Shown here piece by piece: positions 1 through 10,734 of a stretch of 64,000 bases of DNA; within the stretch, counting starts at the first letter, position 1, and the number at the start of each line of letters is the position of its first letter. The position numbers and the translations under genes are program-made. Origin of the DNA: Anodontia alba (lineage: Eukaryota > Mollusca > Bivalvia > Lucinida > Lucinidae); NCBI GenBank assembly GCA_964016985.1, contig OZ024834.1:83984289-84048288 (forward strand), read 5' to 3'. The notes under the pieces were generated by a model that ran no database searches, was not told where the DNA came from, and worked only from the letters and a program-made list of their open reading frames with translations.

Positions 1-129
1 AAATGTTTTCGTTCAAAATCACAAACTGAATGACAAACAGTGTAGATCCTGATCAGATGGCTTCTTCTGATCTGGATCTACACTGTTTGCAAAGGTAGGG
101 GTTGTCGTGAACAGCAAGATAAGGGTTAA
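1..129. mobile_element. B1-type MITE, right part (cut by window edge)
   Basis: A B-core hairpin (33-90; arms AAACAGTGTAGATCC and its complement around the tip ATGGCTTCTT) is followed by the B1 terminal sequence GAACAGCAAGATAAGGGTTAA. The closing TTAA (126-129) is the expected piggyBac-type target duplication and is also the first TTAA of the next element. The left end lies outside the window. Confidence 0.6.
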
Positions 130-542
130 TGCTTAGCATGCTGGGTAAATTTTTCAGCTGGCAATATTTTGAAATATTTTTCTTATTTAGGCCAGAAAAT
201 AGGTTATGACATTTCACGCAAATTGTCTTCGTAGGTAGATAATTTATGTTCTTAGGAGATAATTTGCATGAAATGTTATGAAGAATTGTTTCTTGGTAAG
301 ATAAGATAAACATTAAAGTCAAACCTGTGATAAACATAAGGTACCTATGGGAAAGCCAAAGACTGGTTGCTAAAGACAGGTGCTTGCTCAATACAGGTAG
401 ACATCTACTTCTTTGCCTTTAATGGGATAGTGAAACAGTGGCCTTTAAAGAGGTGACTGCGTAATACAGGGGGCCTTTAGGACAGGTGTGACTGTAATTT
501 GTCTTCTACTGAATTAGTCCAGAGAGGAGGAATAAAGGTTAT
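126..542. mobile_element. C-type MITE, interrupted by an H MITE
   Basis: The element starts at the TTAA shared with the B1 element and carries the C core (GACATTTC...GAAATGTT, about 205-285) with its usual flanks TTTTTCAGC and CTACTGAATTAGTCCAGAGAG. An H MITE (316-494) splits it. The right end, near 540, lies only about 18 bp from the splice donor of the nuclear receptor exon, inside that intron. Confidence 0.5.
316..494. mobile_element. H MITE, 179 bp, TA target duplication
   Basis: The ends are inverted (AAGTCAAACCTGTG at left, ACAGGTGTGACTG at right) and flanked by TA dinucleotides at 314-315 and 495-496. The length and ends match the copy at 53126-53303. TA duplication and the small size suggest a Tc1/mariner-mobilised MITE; this is inference. 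Confidence 0.6.
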
Positions 543-559
543 CAGATCAACAATCGTAC

Positions 560-681
560 CTTGCAGCCTTCACATGATGTAACACCATAGTGGTATCCAC
601 TGGCCCTGTCACCACACACTTTGCAAGGAACAAATGGTTGTTTTGGACTGTTAGAATCTGCTGGCTGGATGGTGCTGTCTT
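560..681 (-). CDS. Nuclear receptor exon: first zinc finger of the DNA-binding domain (E78/NR1E-like)
   Basis: This internal exon encodes a hinge followed by the first zinc finger of a nuclear receptor: [19 protein letters not shown] then EGCK, with all four zinc-binding cysteines (CxxC ... CxxC) and the P-box start CEGCK. The acceptor is TATGTTTTCAG just before 681 (phase 1) and the donor is AAG|GTACG after 560 (phase 0); an intron directly after CEGCK is common in this family. The receptor would be a ligand-regulated or orphan transcription factor in the nucleus. The segment VTSCEGCK resembles ecdysone-induced E78 (NR1E) more than Rev-erb/E75 (which has VHACEGCK), but one finger cannot settle the subfamily. 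The second finger and ligand-binding domain must lie beyond the left edge. The upstream coding exon is probably 39716-39998. Confidence 0.85.
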
Positions 682-887
682 CTGAAAACATACAGAAATA
701 TTGTTTCTGAAGAAATATCCAGCTAGCTCCAGATAAGGTATTTTTTTTCAACTGAAAAGACTGATAAAGGTATTTTTTGTAATTTGTCCACAAAAACATG
801 TGCAATGGGTACTAAGAGATGTTGATATTCATTAGACGTATACTTCTAACCAATGATGTTTACGTGGAGACATAAGAAAAACATTCA

Positions 888-1090
888 GAGGACTTGTTAA
901 GGAGGAGTATCAGGTGATAATGCAGGGATAATTATTCTTATTTCTCCATAAAAACATATGTTGTGGGTACTCATTAGAAGCGCCTCGCTAAGGCGCTTCT
1001 AATGAGTACCCACAACATATGTTTTCATGGAAAACTGGAGAAAATTATCCTAGAATTATCATCAAATACTCCTCCTTATCAAGTCTCCTG
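888..1090. mobile_element. F MITE with K-core hairpin
   Basis: The ends are GAGGACTTGTTAAGGAGGAG and, inverted, CTCCTCCTTATCAAGTCTCC. The centre (about 945-1030) is a near-perfect palindrome: ACATATGTTGTGGGTACTC, TTAGAAGCGCCT, then the complement. The same core recurs in MITEs with unrelated ends. Confidence 0.7.
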
Positions 1091-1196
1091 ACATTTTATC
1101 TGAAGCTACGTAAATCCATGATGATTTGGTGTTTTACAGCCCTTTCAACATTATTGAAGTCATATCCAGACAATGGAAGGGCGATAATGAAAGACT

Positions 1197-1290
1197 ACTG
1201 TGCAAAAATTATCAAACAGGAATATGAGAAAAATATATTGTCACTGAAGACTGGAGCCAGTCTACGTCTTTTTGTCACTTGTAGCTCTAC
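1197..1290. repeat. I-family MITE, one end
   Basis: Ends with GAAGACTGGAGCCAGTCTACG and contains ATTATCAAACAGGAAT, as in the fuller I copies at 19293-19510 and 32447-32745. Only this half is recognisable. Confidence 0.4.
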
Positions 1291-1574
1291 ATAAGACACT
1301 TTGTTTTTCAATTACCGTATTTGACCTAATTACCGCACATACCCCTATCAGCGCACAGTCAAACAATTCCATAGTCTTCAGATTACAGCCAGTGTACTTT
1401 TGTCTACTCTAAAAAGGTGTATGTTGTAGATACCCATTTGAATTGCATCAACTTGTTGATGCAATTCAAATGTGTACCCACAACATGTTTTTATAAAGAA
1501 AATCAGAAAAAAAAAATGCATAAACATCATCAAATAAGTCCTTTGCTGTTTTGTTTTTTTTTAAAGTGTACCTT

Positions 1575-1959
1575 TTAACCCTTATCTTGCCTTTCGCGAC
1601 AATAGTCGTGCTGGGGGGGTCTGTCAACTCAAAAGCCTGTCATACTTACAATATACCACATGCAACCATTCAGAGCAAGTGTTCCTATACAGGAGTGAAC
1701 CTACTTTCATACAAACACGCCACTTTTCATTAGATAGTCAGGTGCTGGATTTTACCCACACTAAAAAAGACCGAGAATACCAAATTTCAAGCTGCCATTA
1801 ATTTCAGCACTCACTTCAACAAATTGATCAGGCTTTTCTGGAAAAAAAGCCCATAACACCTGAATCATTTCCAGTGAGGAAGAAGTAGGAATAACAGTAG
1901 AACCTATGTATGTCACTCGTTTCATTCGCAATAGTACACAGTAGGCGCTGGGCTCTTGT

Positions 1960-1993
<34 letters not shown>

Positions 1994-2208
1994 TGTCTTA
2001 AACGGTTCCCGGTTTACACATGACTGTCACGTGACTTTCTAGTCACGTGACCATCCTTTCTCCGGTAAAATGGCCACCTAGGATCGGCAAATTATACGTG
2101 AAAATTTCATGAAAATCGAGGTAAAATTCAGGGGGTAATGACTTCTCAAGTAGAGGTACCCCCTCTTACAGGCCTGATTCATTTTATTTCCGGCAAGAGA
2201 AGGGTTAA
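1575..2208. mobile_element. P MITE copy 1 (piggyBac-like, TTAA)
   Basis: Bounded by TTAA at 1575-1578 and 2205-2208, with inverted ends CCCTTATCTTGCC and GGCAAGAGAAGGG (one mismatch). TTAA duplication plus CCC ends is the hallmark of the piggyBac superfamily. No transposase is encoded. It contains a poly-T tract of about 31 and an inner palindrome GTCACGTGAC...GTCACGTGAC with two CACGTG motifs. Confidence 0.75.
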
Positions 2209-2316
2209 CAGAAAGCCGGACAAAAAATTAAAACCCAAAAAGTTAGCCCGAATTTGACGTTTTGGGGTTGTATTCGACACAAAAAATGCAAAACCACATT
2301 TTATATTTTTTTCTAG

Positions 2317-2948
2317 TTAACCCTTATCTTGCCTTTCGCGACAATAGTCGTGCTGGGGGGGTCTGTCAACTCAAAAGCCTGTCATACTTACAATATACCA
2401 CATGCAACCATTCAGAGCAAGTGTTCCTATACAGGAGTGAACCTACTTTCATACAAACACGCCACTTTTCATTAGATAGTCAGGTGCTGGATTTTACCCA
2501 CACTAAAAAAGACCGAGAATACCAAATTTCAAGCTGCCATTAATTTCAGCACTCACTTCAACAAATTGATCAGGCTTTTCTGGAAAAAAAGCCCATAACA
2601 CCTGAATCATTTCCAGTGAGGAAGAAGTAGGAATAACAGTAGAACCTATGTATGTCACTCGTTTCATTCGCAATAGTACACAGTAGGCGCTGGGCTCTTG
2701 TAATTTTTTTTTTTTTTTTTTTTTTTTTTTAAGTGTCTTAAACGGTTCCCGGTTTACACATGACTGTCACGTGACTTTCTAGTCACGTGACCATCCTTTC
2801 TCCGGTAAAATGGCCACCTAGGATCGGCAAATTATACGTGAAAATTTCATGAAAATCGAGGTAAAATTCAGGGGGTAATGACTTCTCAAGTAGAGGTACC
2901 CCCTCTTACAGGCCTGATTCATTTTATTTCCGGCAAGAGAAGGGTTAA
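2317..2948. mobile_element. P MITE copy 2
   Basis: Essentially identical to copy 1, with TTAA at 2317-2320 and 2945-2948. It is separated from copies 1 and 3 by the same 108-bp spacer (2209-2316 and 2949-3056), giving a 740-bp repeat period. A small open frame crossing the spacer and the element recurs at 2262 and 3002 but has no coding character. Confidence 0.75.
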
Positions 2949-3056
2949 CAGAAAGCCGGACAAAAAATTAAAACCCAAAAAGTTAGCCCGAATTTGACGT
3001 TTTGGGGTTGTATTCGACACAAAAAATGCAAAACCACATTTTATATTTTTTTCTAG

Positions 3057-3441
3057 TTAACCCTTATCTTGCCTTTCGCGACAATAGTCGTGCTGGGGGG
3101 GTCTGTCAACTCAAAAGCCTGTCATACTTACAATATACCACATGCAACCATTCAGAGCAAGTGTTCCTATACAGGAGTGAACCTACTTTCATACAAACAT
3201 GCCACTTTTCATTAGATAGTCAGGTGCTGGATTTTACCCACACTAAAAAAGACCGAGAATACCAAATTTCAAGCTGCCATTAATTTCAGCACTCACTTCA
3301 ACAAATTGATCAGGCTTTTCTGGAAAAAAAGCCCATAACACCTGAATCATTTCCAGTGAGGAAGAAGTAGGAATAACAGTAGAACCTATGTATGTCACTC
3401 GTTTCATTCGCAATAGTACACAGTAGGCGCTGGGCTCTTGT

Positions 3442-3474
<33 letters not shown>

Positions 3475-3689
3475 TGTCTTAAACGGTTCCCGGTTTACAC
3501 ATGACTGTCACGTGACTTTCTAGTCACGTGACCATCCTTTCTCCGGTAAAATGGCCACCTAGGATCGGCAAATTATACGTGAAAATTTCATGAAAATCGA
3601 GGTAAAATTCAGGGGGTAATGACTTCTCAAGTAGAGGTACCCCCTCTTACAGGCCTGATTCATTTTATTTCCGGCAAGAGAAGGGTTAA
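3057..3689. mobile_element. P MITE copy 3
   Basis: TTAA at 3057-3060 and 3686-3689. It differs from copy 2 by isolated substitutions (for example ACACGCC to ACATGCC near 3200) and one extra T in the poly-T tract. After the closing TTAA the D-MITE sequence resumes. Confidence 0.75.
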
Positions 3690-3814
3690 TAGTATGTAGA
3701 TACATATTTTATCTCAATTTTTCTTACTCATTTTGAGAAACCTAAGCGTGGTAATTAGGTTGAATATGGTATATGAGTGGTATCCTGAATTTTTTTTTTT
3801 GTTGTTGTTCTTTT

Positions 3815-3950
3815 TAGAAACTTAAGAGACTTGTGACCAGCCTTTTATAGTCATGATATTATTTTGATTTTATTTTAGTGGATTATCAAACAGGATTATA
3901 AGAACAGAAATTAAGTCACTGGAGACTGGAGCCAGTCTGAGACAATTCTA
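3815..3950. repeat. I-family MITE, right half
   Basis: Contains GTGACCAGCC, AGTCATGATATTATTTTG, TTTTAGTGGATTATCAAACA and the end CTGGAGACTGGAGCCAGTCT, all as in the I copies at 19.3 and 32.5 kb. The left half is absent. Confidence 0.45.
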
Positions 3951-3969
3951 AAGACTACCACAACATACC

Positions 3970-4332
3970 TTATTCGACCTAATTACCGCACTGTGCACTT
4001 AGATTTTTCAAAACTTCTGGGAAAATTTGTGATAAAATATGTACATGTATCTGTCTACTAAGGGTACACTTTAAGCAAAGGACTAATTTGATGATGTGTA
4101 TGCGTTTTTTTTTTGTTTTTGTTTTCTTTTCTGATTTTCTTTATAAAATCATATGTTGTGGCACTCATTTGAATTGCATCGACAAGTCGATGCAATTCAA
4201 CTTGTCAATGCAATTCAAATGGGTACCCACCACATATACCTTTATAAAGATGTAGACAAAACGTACACAGGCTGTAATCTGAAGACTATGAAATTGCTTG
4301 ACTGTGCGCTTATCGGGGTATGTGCGGTACGG
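3970..4332. mobile_element. D MITE, complete, TA-flanked
   Basis: Left end CTTATTCGACCTAATTACCG after TA (3968-3969); right end CGGTATGTGCGGTACGG before TA (4333-4334). The centre is a K-related hairpin whose tip reads AATTGCATCGACAAGTCGAT. This copy shows the target sequence that the P array interrupts at 1.6-3.7 kb. Confidence 0.6.
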
Positions 4333-4559
4333 TATATATTTTCACAGAGAAATAAGACCTATATAATCTGGATACCCCACTTATCTAGAACTTTACTTGC
4401 ATATAAAGATGACAGTGTATGAAGTGCTGCCTGCACTAAAGCATTAATTAGTGCTGGAATATTGCAAGGTTTAAACTAAAACATCAGTAAACCTGATAAC
4501 ATGCAATAAATTTGCAATAAATATGACAACACCAGGTATTAATGGTGTTTGTCAGTGAA

Positions 4560-4725
4560 TGAGAGACATTCTCCATACCTCAAGATAAAAAGAATACAGA
4601 AAATTATTCTTTTTATTCCTCCACAGAAACATATGTTGTGGGTACTCATTTGAAGCACCTTGCTCAGCGAGGCGCTTCAAATGAGTACCCAGAATGTATG
4701 TTTTCATGCAGAAATAAACAAAATA
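4560..4725. repeat. K-core hairpin repeat
   Basis: Palindrome around 4630-4700: GTGGGTACTCATTTGAAGC on the left arm and GCGCTTCAAATGAGTACCC on the right. Flanking ends are degraded, resembling family F. Confidence 0.5.
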
Positions 4726-5294
4726 TCAATATTTTTTTGTTAAAAAGTGTCTATAATAAACTGAAGCTACTATTTTCCATTGGTAAAGAAGATGCGTCAG
4801 GTGTTACATCTCTAGATAAATCACGTTTGTGTCAAAAAGTACTGATTTTTTTTTTTTTTTTTTTTATTTCTCCATAAAAACCTTTTGCGAGTATTTATTA
4901 GAACCGTATGGACAGGCTATCCTAATGAGAACCCACTATTATAAAATTACAAATTTTAGAAAAGAAAACTAATATTTTTTTGTCTACCCCACCCAGCTAC
5001 AGCTCTGTATTTATCCATTACCTTTTTTCTTGCACAACAATTTAAAACAATTTGCAGATGTTTGACATTTCATTCCATTGCTAAATGAGACAATTTTAAT
5101 TAAATGTCAAACTACTTTCTAAGAAGATATGACAAATCAGGTAAATACAGGGATGTAAAAGTCCACTCGCCCGCTCGCATTTGCAAGTAAATTTTAAGGC
5201 AGGGAAAGTGAGATTTTCTTTTTCTTCATTTTTAGCATCTAAATGAACAATTCAGACTATAAGGATAAGATATGAGGGAATTTTACACCTCTGA

Positions 5295-5505
5295 AATATT
5301 TCTTATTTCTCCATGAAAACATCCATGCAAACACACTGTGGGTACTCATTAGAAGTACCTCGGAGAAGCCTTTCTAATGAGTACCCACAGCATACATTTT
5401 TAAGGAGGACTTATAAAAATCCATCTTTAATATACGAAGCAAAGACACTGTGGGCATTTATTTGAAGCATTTTGACAAGGCACTTCAAATAAGTACTCAC
5501 AGCTC
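5295..5505. repeat. Two K-core hairpins in tandem
   Basis: Palindromes at about 5338-5390 (GTGGGTACTCATTAGAAG) and 5445-5500 (GGGCATTTATTTGAAGC paired with GCACTTCAAATAAGTAC). The second is a diverged core. Terminal sequences are not clear. Confidence 0.45.
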
Positions 5506-5690
5506 TAAATAAGATGTTTTTTTCAATCCAAAAGTATTGATATTTTTCTTATTTCTCCACAAAAGCATATGATGTGGGTACTCATTAGAAGCGCCTTGCC
5601 GAGGTGCTTCTAATGAGTACCCACAACATATATTTTCATGGAGAAATAAGAAAAATATTTACCTGATACCCATTCTTATCTCGACCTATG
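5500..5690. mobile_element. A MITE with K core
   Basis: Starts AGCTCTAAATAAGATG and ends ATTCTTATCTCGACCTATG, an imperfect form of the family A inverted ends. The arms extend outward through CTTATTTCTCC to about 95 bp each side of the tip. Confidence 0.55.
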
Positions 5691-5807
5691 CTTGAGTATA
5701 TGTTCTTGCAACATGTTTTATGGGGATTAGTTTGAGCTAACATTTAATGGCGTTGTCAACAATATTTCAGTCAGCTGTCAAGCCATCTCCCTGAGAGAAA
5801 TTTAAGA

Positions 5808-8726
5808 CAAGAGGCCCACGGGCCACAACTCGCTCACCTGAGTGAAACCGCCACTGCAGATATGCAGATGGCATGCAACATTTTTCCAATACTCTTATGA
5901 CAAGGCAATGGCTTAAACAGTTTTTGAAATATCTTGCTTACAAGGTTAAAATGCTGAAATTTTCAAAACGTTACAAGTAAAATAAGTCACCCCCAATGCC
6001 TCCTACCAACTTTTGAGTCAACTGGCATTTCGGTGCAGTAGAAGAAGCAAAAAATAGATTTTCAAGATGGCTGCCATCTTGGATTTCCGATCGGAATGAT
6101 AATAGCTATTTTCTGATCTACAAGTCACCCTGATGCTTCCAACTAAGTTTCAAGTCAATTGACTTTTAGGTTTCAGAGAAGAAGCGAAAAATAGATTTTC
6201 AAGATGGCTGTCATGGAGGCCATCTTGGATTTCCAATTGGCACGATTTGAGCTATTTTTTATGTACAAGTCATCCCGATGCTTCCTAGCAAGTTTGGAGT
6301 CAATTGGCCTTTCGGTTCAGGAGAAGAAGCGAAAAATAGCTTTTCAAGATGGCTGCCATGGTGGCCATCTTGGATTTCTAATCAGCACAATTTTAGCTAT
6401 TTTTGATTTATAAGTCACCCCAATGCTTCCTAACCAGTTTGGAGTCAACTGGCTTTTGGGTTTCGGAGTAGAAGCGAAAAATAGATTTTCAAGATGGCTG
6501 CCATGGTGGCCATCTTGGAATTTGGACCGACACGATTTTAGCTATATTTGATCTACAAGTCACCCTGATGCTTCCTAGCAAGTTTGGAGTCAATTGGCCT
6601 TTCGGTTCAGGAGAAAAAGAAAAAAGATTTTCAAGATGGCGGCCATCTTGGATTTCCGATCGGAACGATTTTAGCTATTTTTTTATCTACATTTCACCCT
6701 GATGCTTCCTACCAAGTATCGAGTCAATTGGCCCTGGGGTGTAGGAAGAGTAGGCCTTTAAAGCAATTGTTCACGCCGCATGACCCATGATGGACGACGG
6801 ACATTGACTGACCACAATAGCTCACCATGTGCACTTCATGCTCAGGTGAGCTAAAAATCTGAGCAAATTTGGCTCAGTGGCTTCAGAGAAGTCGTCAAAT
6901 TCTCAACAATTTTCCTATATAAATGTTATGGGGCTCATACAAATGCATAGGGAAGCAAACTTGACCTTGCCGTAAAAAGGTCAAATGTCAACGTACGATA
7001 ATCTTTTCAGCAATTTTGGTAGATCTCCTGTCCCTGATGATTTGTGCACAGATTTAGCCCCAAGGCATTCTCAGTTCTGAAGAAGAAGATTTTTAAAGGG
7101 TCTTACCATATATGGGCATGGTGGCCATCTTGGTCGACCTACTGCGACCATTTTAGCAATCTTTCGTTCCCCTGACTTAAGAAGGCACAATATGAAATTT
7201 GAGCAAATTTGGCTCAGTGGCTTCAGAGAAGAAGAAATTTAAAATTCTCAACAATTATCCTATTCAAATGTATGGGGCTCATACAAATGCATAGGGAAGC
7301 AAACTTGATCCTGCCGTAAAAAGGTCAAATGTCAACGTACGACAATTCTTTTGGCAACTTTGGTAGACCTCTCCTTCCCGATGATTTGAGCAAAGATTCA
7401 GCCCCAAGGCATTCTCGGTTCTGGAGAAGAAGATTTTTAAAGGTTTTTACCATATATGGGCATGGCGGCCATCTTGGTCAACGGACCGTGACAATTTTAG
7501 CAATCTTTTGTTTCCCCACACTAAGGTGGCTCCATATGAAATTTGAACAAAATTAGCTCAGAGGCTTCAGAGGATAAGTCCTTTGAAACTCTTAACAATT
7601 TTCCCATTCAAATGTATAGAGCTCATACAAATGCATAGGGAAGCGAACTTGACCTTGCCGTAAAAAGGTCAAACGTCAACGTACAACAATTCTTTTAGCA
7701 CCTTTGGTTGACCTCTCGTCCCCGATGATTCATGCAAAGATTCAGCCCCAAGGCATCCTCGGTTATGGAGAAGAAGATTTTTAAAGGTTTTTACCATATA
7801 TGGGCATGGCCGCCATCTTGGTCAACGGACCATGACAGTTTTAGCAATCTTTTGTTTCCCCACCCTAAGGTGGCTCCATATGAAATTTGAACAAAATTAG
7901 CTCAGAGGCTTCAGAGGAGAAGTCGTTTGAAACTCTTAACAATTTTCCCATTCAAATGTATAGAGCTCATACAAATGCATTGGGAAGCGAACTTGACCTT
8001 GCCGTAAAAAGGTCAAACGTCAACGTACGATAATTCTTTTAGCAACTTTGGTTGACCTCTTGTCCCCGATGATTCGTGCAAAGATTCAGCCCCAAGGCAT
8101 CCTCGGTTATGGAGAAGAAGATTTTTAAAGGTTTTTACCATATATGGGCATGGCGGCCATCTTGGTCAACGGACCGCGACAATTTTAGCAATCTTTTGTT
8201 TCCCCACCCTAAGGTGGCTCCATATGAAATTTGAACAAAATTAGCTCAGAGGCTTCAGAGGAGAAGTCGTTTGAAACTCTTAACAATTTTCCCATTCAAA
8301 TGTATAGAGCTCATATAAATGCATAGGGAAGCGAACTTGACCTTGCCGTAAAAAGGTCAAACGTCAACGTACGACAATTCTTTTAGCAACTTTGGTTGAC
8401 CTCCCGTCCCCGATGATTCATGCAAAGATTCAGCCCCAAGGCATCCTCGGTTATGGAGAAGAAGATTTTTAAAGGTTTTTACCATATATGGGCATGGCGG
8501 CCATCTTAGTTGACGGACCGCGACCATTTTAGCAATCTTTCGTTCCCCCACCCTAAGGAGGCTCCATATGAAATTTGAGCAAAATTGGCTCAGCGGCTTC
8601 AGAGGAGAAGTCGTTTGAAAATGTTAACGGACGGACGGACGGACGGACGCACGCACGCACGGACGGACGGACGACGGACGAAAAGTGATCACAATAGCTC
8701 ATCCTGAGCAGAGCTCAGGTGAGCTA
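5808..8726. repeat. 2.9-kb composite tandem repeat element, copy 1
   Basis: Starts CAAGAGGCCCACGGGCC and ends GAGCTCAGGTGAGCT; a second copy with the same limits lies at 21779-24718. The first block (6060-6680) has five units of about 142 bp, each carrying AAGATGGC and often its complement GCCATCTTGG, so that units form small palindromes. The second block (6860-8620) has five units of about 344 bp, each with TATATGGGCATGGCGGCCA. A GGAC/GCAC microsatellite lies at 8627-8673. Reading frames in it are repeat artefacts. No transposase is seen and the mode of mobility is unknown. Confidence 0.8.
8627..8673. repeat. (GGAC)n / (GCAC)n microsatellite
   Basis: Tandem four-base units near the right end of the 2.9-kb element; the same tract sits at the same place in copy 2 (24621-24670) and at the end of the 305-bp array (27016-27060). 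Confidence 0.9.
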
Positions 8727-9160
8727 AAAAACAGAAAAGGATAGATGAGAAAGAGGTCTGAATCCCTGAACTTGCTTCAGATAAGACAAGAACCTTGTTG
8801 AAAAAGCCACTGAGGGCAGGACCTACCCTACTAAATATTCACACATACCGGTAACCCCATCACTTTATGCTATCGCCAATATTTTTAAATGGGAAATGGA
8901 GAAAACATGATCACAGAATTATCATCAAAATAATCCTCTCAATGACTCCTGTAGTTGTAGGATTCTCATAGGTCATCCAGATCTTTCGGAACATTTTCCC
9001 CACGTTTACAAATGAACCGGCGCAATTGACAAAACCTACAATAAGACTTGTGCAACCAGCAGACTCAGATCAGCCTGTGCATCCACCCAGTCTGATCAAA
9101 GTCTTCACTGATTAGATGTGCCTTCTACAGCCTCAAGGGATAAACATAGCAACAGATAGC

Positions 9161-9350
9161 AGAGCAACAGATAAGGCACTTTTTTCATCCGAAAACTGCT
9201 GATATCTTTCTTATTACTCCATGAAAACATATGTAGTGGTACTCATTAGAAGTGCCTCGTCGAGGCGCTTCTAATGAGTACCCACAACATATGTTTTTGT
9301 GGAAAATAAGAAAAATATTATGTGGATACCCACCTCTTATCTGTAGCTAT
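9161..9350. mobile_element. A MITE with K core
   Basis: Inverted ends AGAGCAACAGATAAGG and CTTATCTGTAGCTATGG; core arms GTGGTACTCATTAGAAG and CTTCTAATGAGTACCCAC around the tip CGTCGAGG. Confidence 0.6.
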
Positions 9351-9695
9351 GGATAAATAAGAGTCCTTGCCACACTGGGTGGATGTACATATTGATCTGA
9401 GTCTTAAAGTTTGCTGGACACACAGATCTTATTTTAGGTTTTGTCATGCGATGGCTCAAATATATTAGTCTACCAGGATTCTGATGCTAGAAGCTTACTC
9501 TTCAATGTGACAAAAGAGGACTTCTAAAGGAGTATTTGATGACAATATTGGGATAATTTTTCTATAAAACCATAATTATGCTGTGGTACTCATTTGAACA
9601 GAACAGAATATGACTTTATTGAAGATAAACTCAGGCAACTCAAAGGTGGCATAAGATCATACAATATAAACCGACAAACATATAGAATGTAATGA

Positions 9696-10004
9696 TTTGT
9701 TTGTGTTGAGGTTTTATGGCCCAGTCAACCCAATGGGGTCATGTCGAGCGCGGTCAGTTTACCTAACCACACATTTACTGGGTAGGCTTAGTCCTCTAAG
9801 CTGTTAACCAGTACTGTGCACATTCTTTCGCCAGAAACTGACAACTGCCCTTCTTGAATCAGCGGAAGGGAGAGAATGACTGTAGAAAATATTTCATGAT
9901 CAATCTCCATGAAAGAATGTTGCCGACCTCGGCGGGGATTGAACCCACGACCTCCTGGTCTCCAGTTGGACGGCACATCCAAGTGAGCCACCTAGGCCTG
10001 CAGC
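9696..10004 (-). mobile_element. tRNA-derived SINE, full length
   Basis: On the minus strand the head reads as a tRNA relic: box A-like GGTGGCTCACTTGG and box B-like GGGTTCAATCCC. The body is shared with the SINE at 43895-44196, and the tail ends CCTCAACACAAACAAA. A nine-base target duplication ATGTAATGA lies at 9687-9695 and 10005-10013, as expected of LINE-mediated insertion. Pol III transcription is inferred from the boxes. Confidence 0.75.
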
Positions 10005-10066
10005 ATGTAATGAAAAAAACATGTTTAAACATAAGCAAATGCAACAATGAAAAGGAAGCAATTTAA

Positions 10067-10261
10067 AACATAGCTACACATAAGAGGGGTATCCACATAA
10101 TATTTTTCTTATTTCTCGACGAAAACATATGTTGTGGGTATTCATAAGAAGCGCCTCGGTGAGGCGCTTCTAATGAGTACCACAACATATGTTTTTATTG
10201 AGAAATAAGAAAGATATCAGCATTTTTCGGATGAAAAAAGTGCCTTATCTGTTGCTATGTT
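10067..10261. mobile_element. A MITE with K core (inverted relative to 9161)
   Basis: Ends ACATAGCTACACATAAGAGG and CCTTATCTGTTGCTATGT. Core tip CCTCGGTGAGG. It lies in the opposite orientation to the copy 0.7 kb upstream, so the two could pair with each other. Confidence 0.6.
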
Positions 10262-10379
10262 AAAAGCATCACATTACCAAGCCTATGCAAATAATAAGAT
10301 TTTTACAGCTGTAAAACTGAAACATTTCAGACAGAAGATTGTGATATTTCTCATTTAATCTCCAACCCAAACACAGACC

Positions 10380-10515
10380 TTGGGCACAACTTTTCAGAAG
10401 TATCTAAGGGAGACACTTCTAATAATGTACCCATAACATATGTTTTTATGGAGAACTGGAGCAAACTATCCCAGAATTATCATCAAATTACTTCTTCTCA
10501 AGTCCTCTTGGGACA
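10380..10515. repeat. F MITE, right half
   Basis: A degraded K core (ACTTTTCAGAAG ... CTTCTAATAATGTACCC) followed by the F right arm TTATCATCAAATTACTTCTT and TCAAGTCCTCTTGG. The left half is not recognisable. Confidence 0.4.
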
Positions 10516-10734
10516 CCTGATGATTGAAAATATCATTATCAGTATCAGCCTCGAAGCTATTATTTGACGGACAAAAACAGTTCTGTTTTAACTTTCCCAT
10601 ATTTCTACTCTGTTCTACGCAATATTTCTTTTCCAAGAGTCATTTTTTCTGAACAATAGAATTACAGCCTCAGGCCCTAGAACACACACATTTAACATTC
10701 TAGTGGAAGAATTAAGAGCCAATGACAAATGGAT

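Larger units (their letters stand above)
1315..3769. mobile_element. D MITE split by a triple P-MITE array
   Basis: The left end CCGTATTTGACCTAATTACC (after TA at 1313-1314) and right end GTAATTAGGTTGAATATGG (before TA at 3770-3771) are inverted copies. The D sequence runs from 1315 to 1574 with a K-related hairpin (CAATTCAAATG arms, 1428-1490), is interrupted by the P array, and resumes at 3690. An uninterrupted version of the junction is visible in the D copy at 3970-4332. Confidence 0.65.

Noticed and set aside
53..391. 112-codon frame on the minus strand
   Set aside because: It runs through a B hairpin, a C MITE and an H MITE; the residues follow the repeats.
2262..3283. Two 93-codon frames 740 bp apart
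   Set aside because: Identical because they lie in the tandem P MITE-spacer units; no protein features.
5808..8726. 2.9-kb element as a Helitron (ends ...CTAA)
   Set aside because: The left end starts CAAG and not TC, no A|T target is seen, and there is no Rep/helicase sequence.
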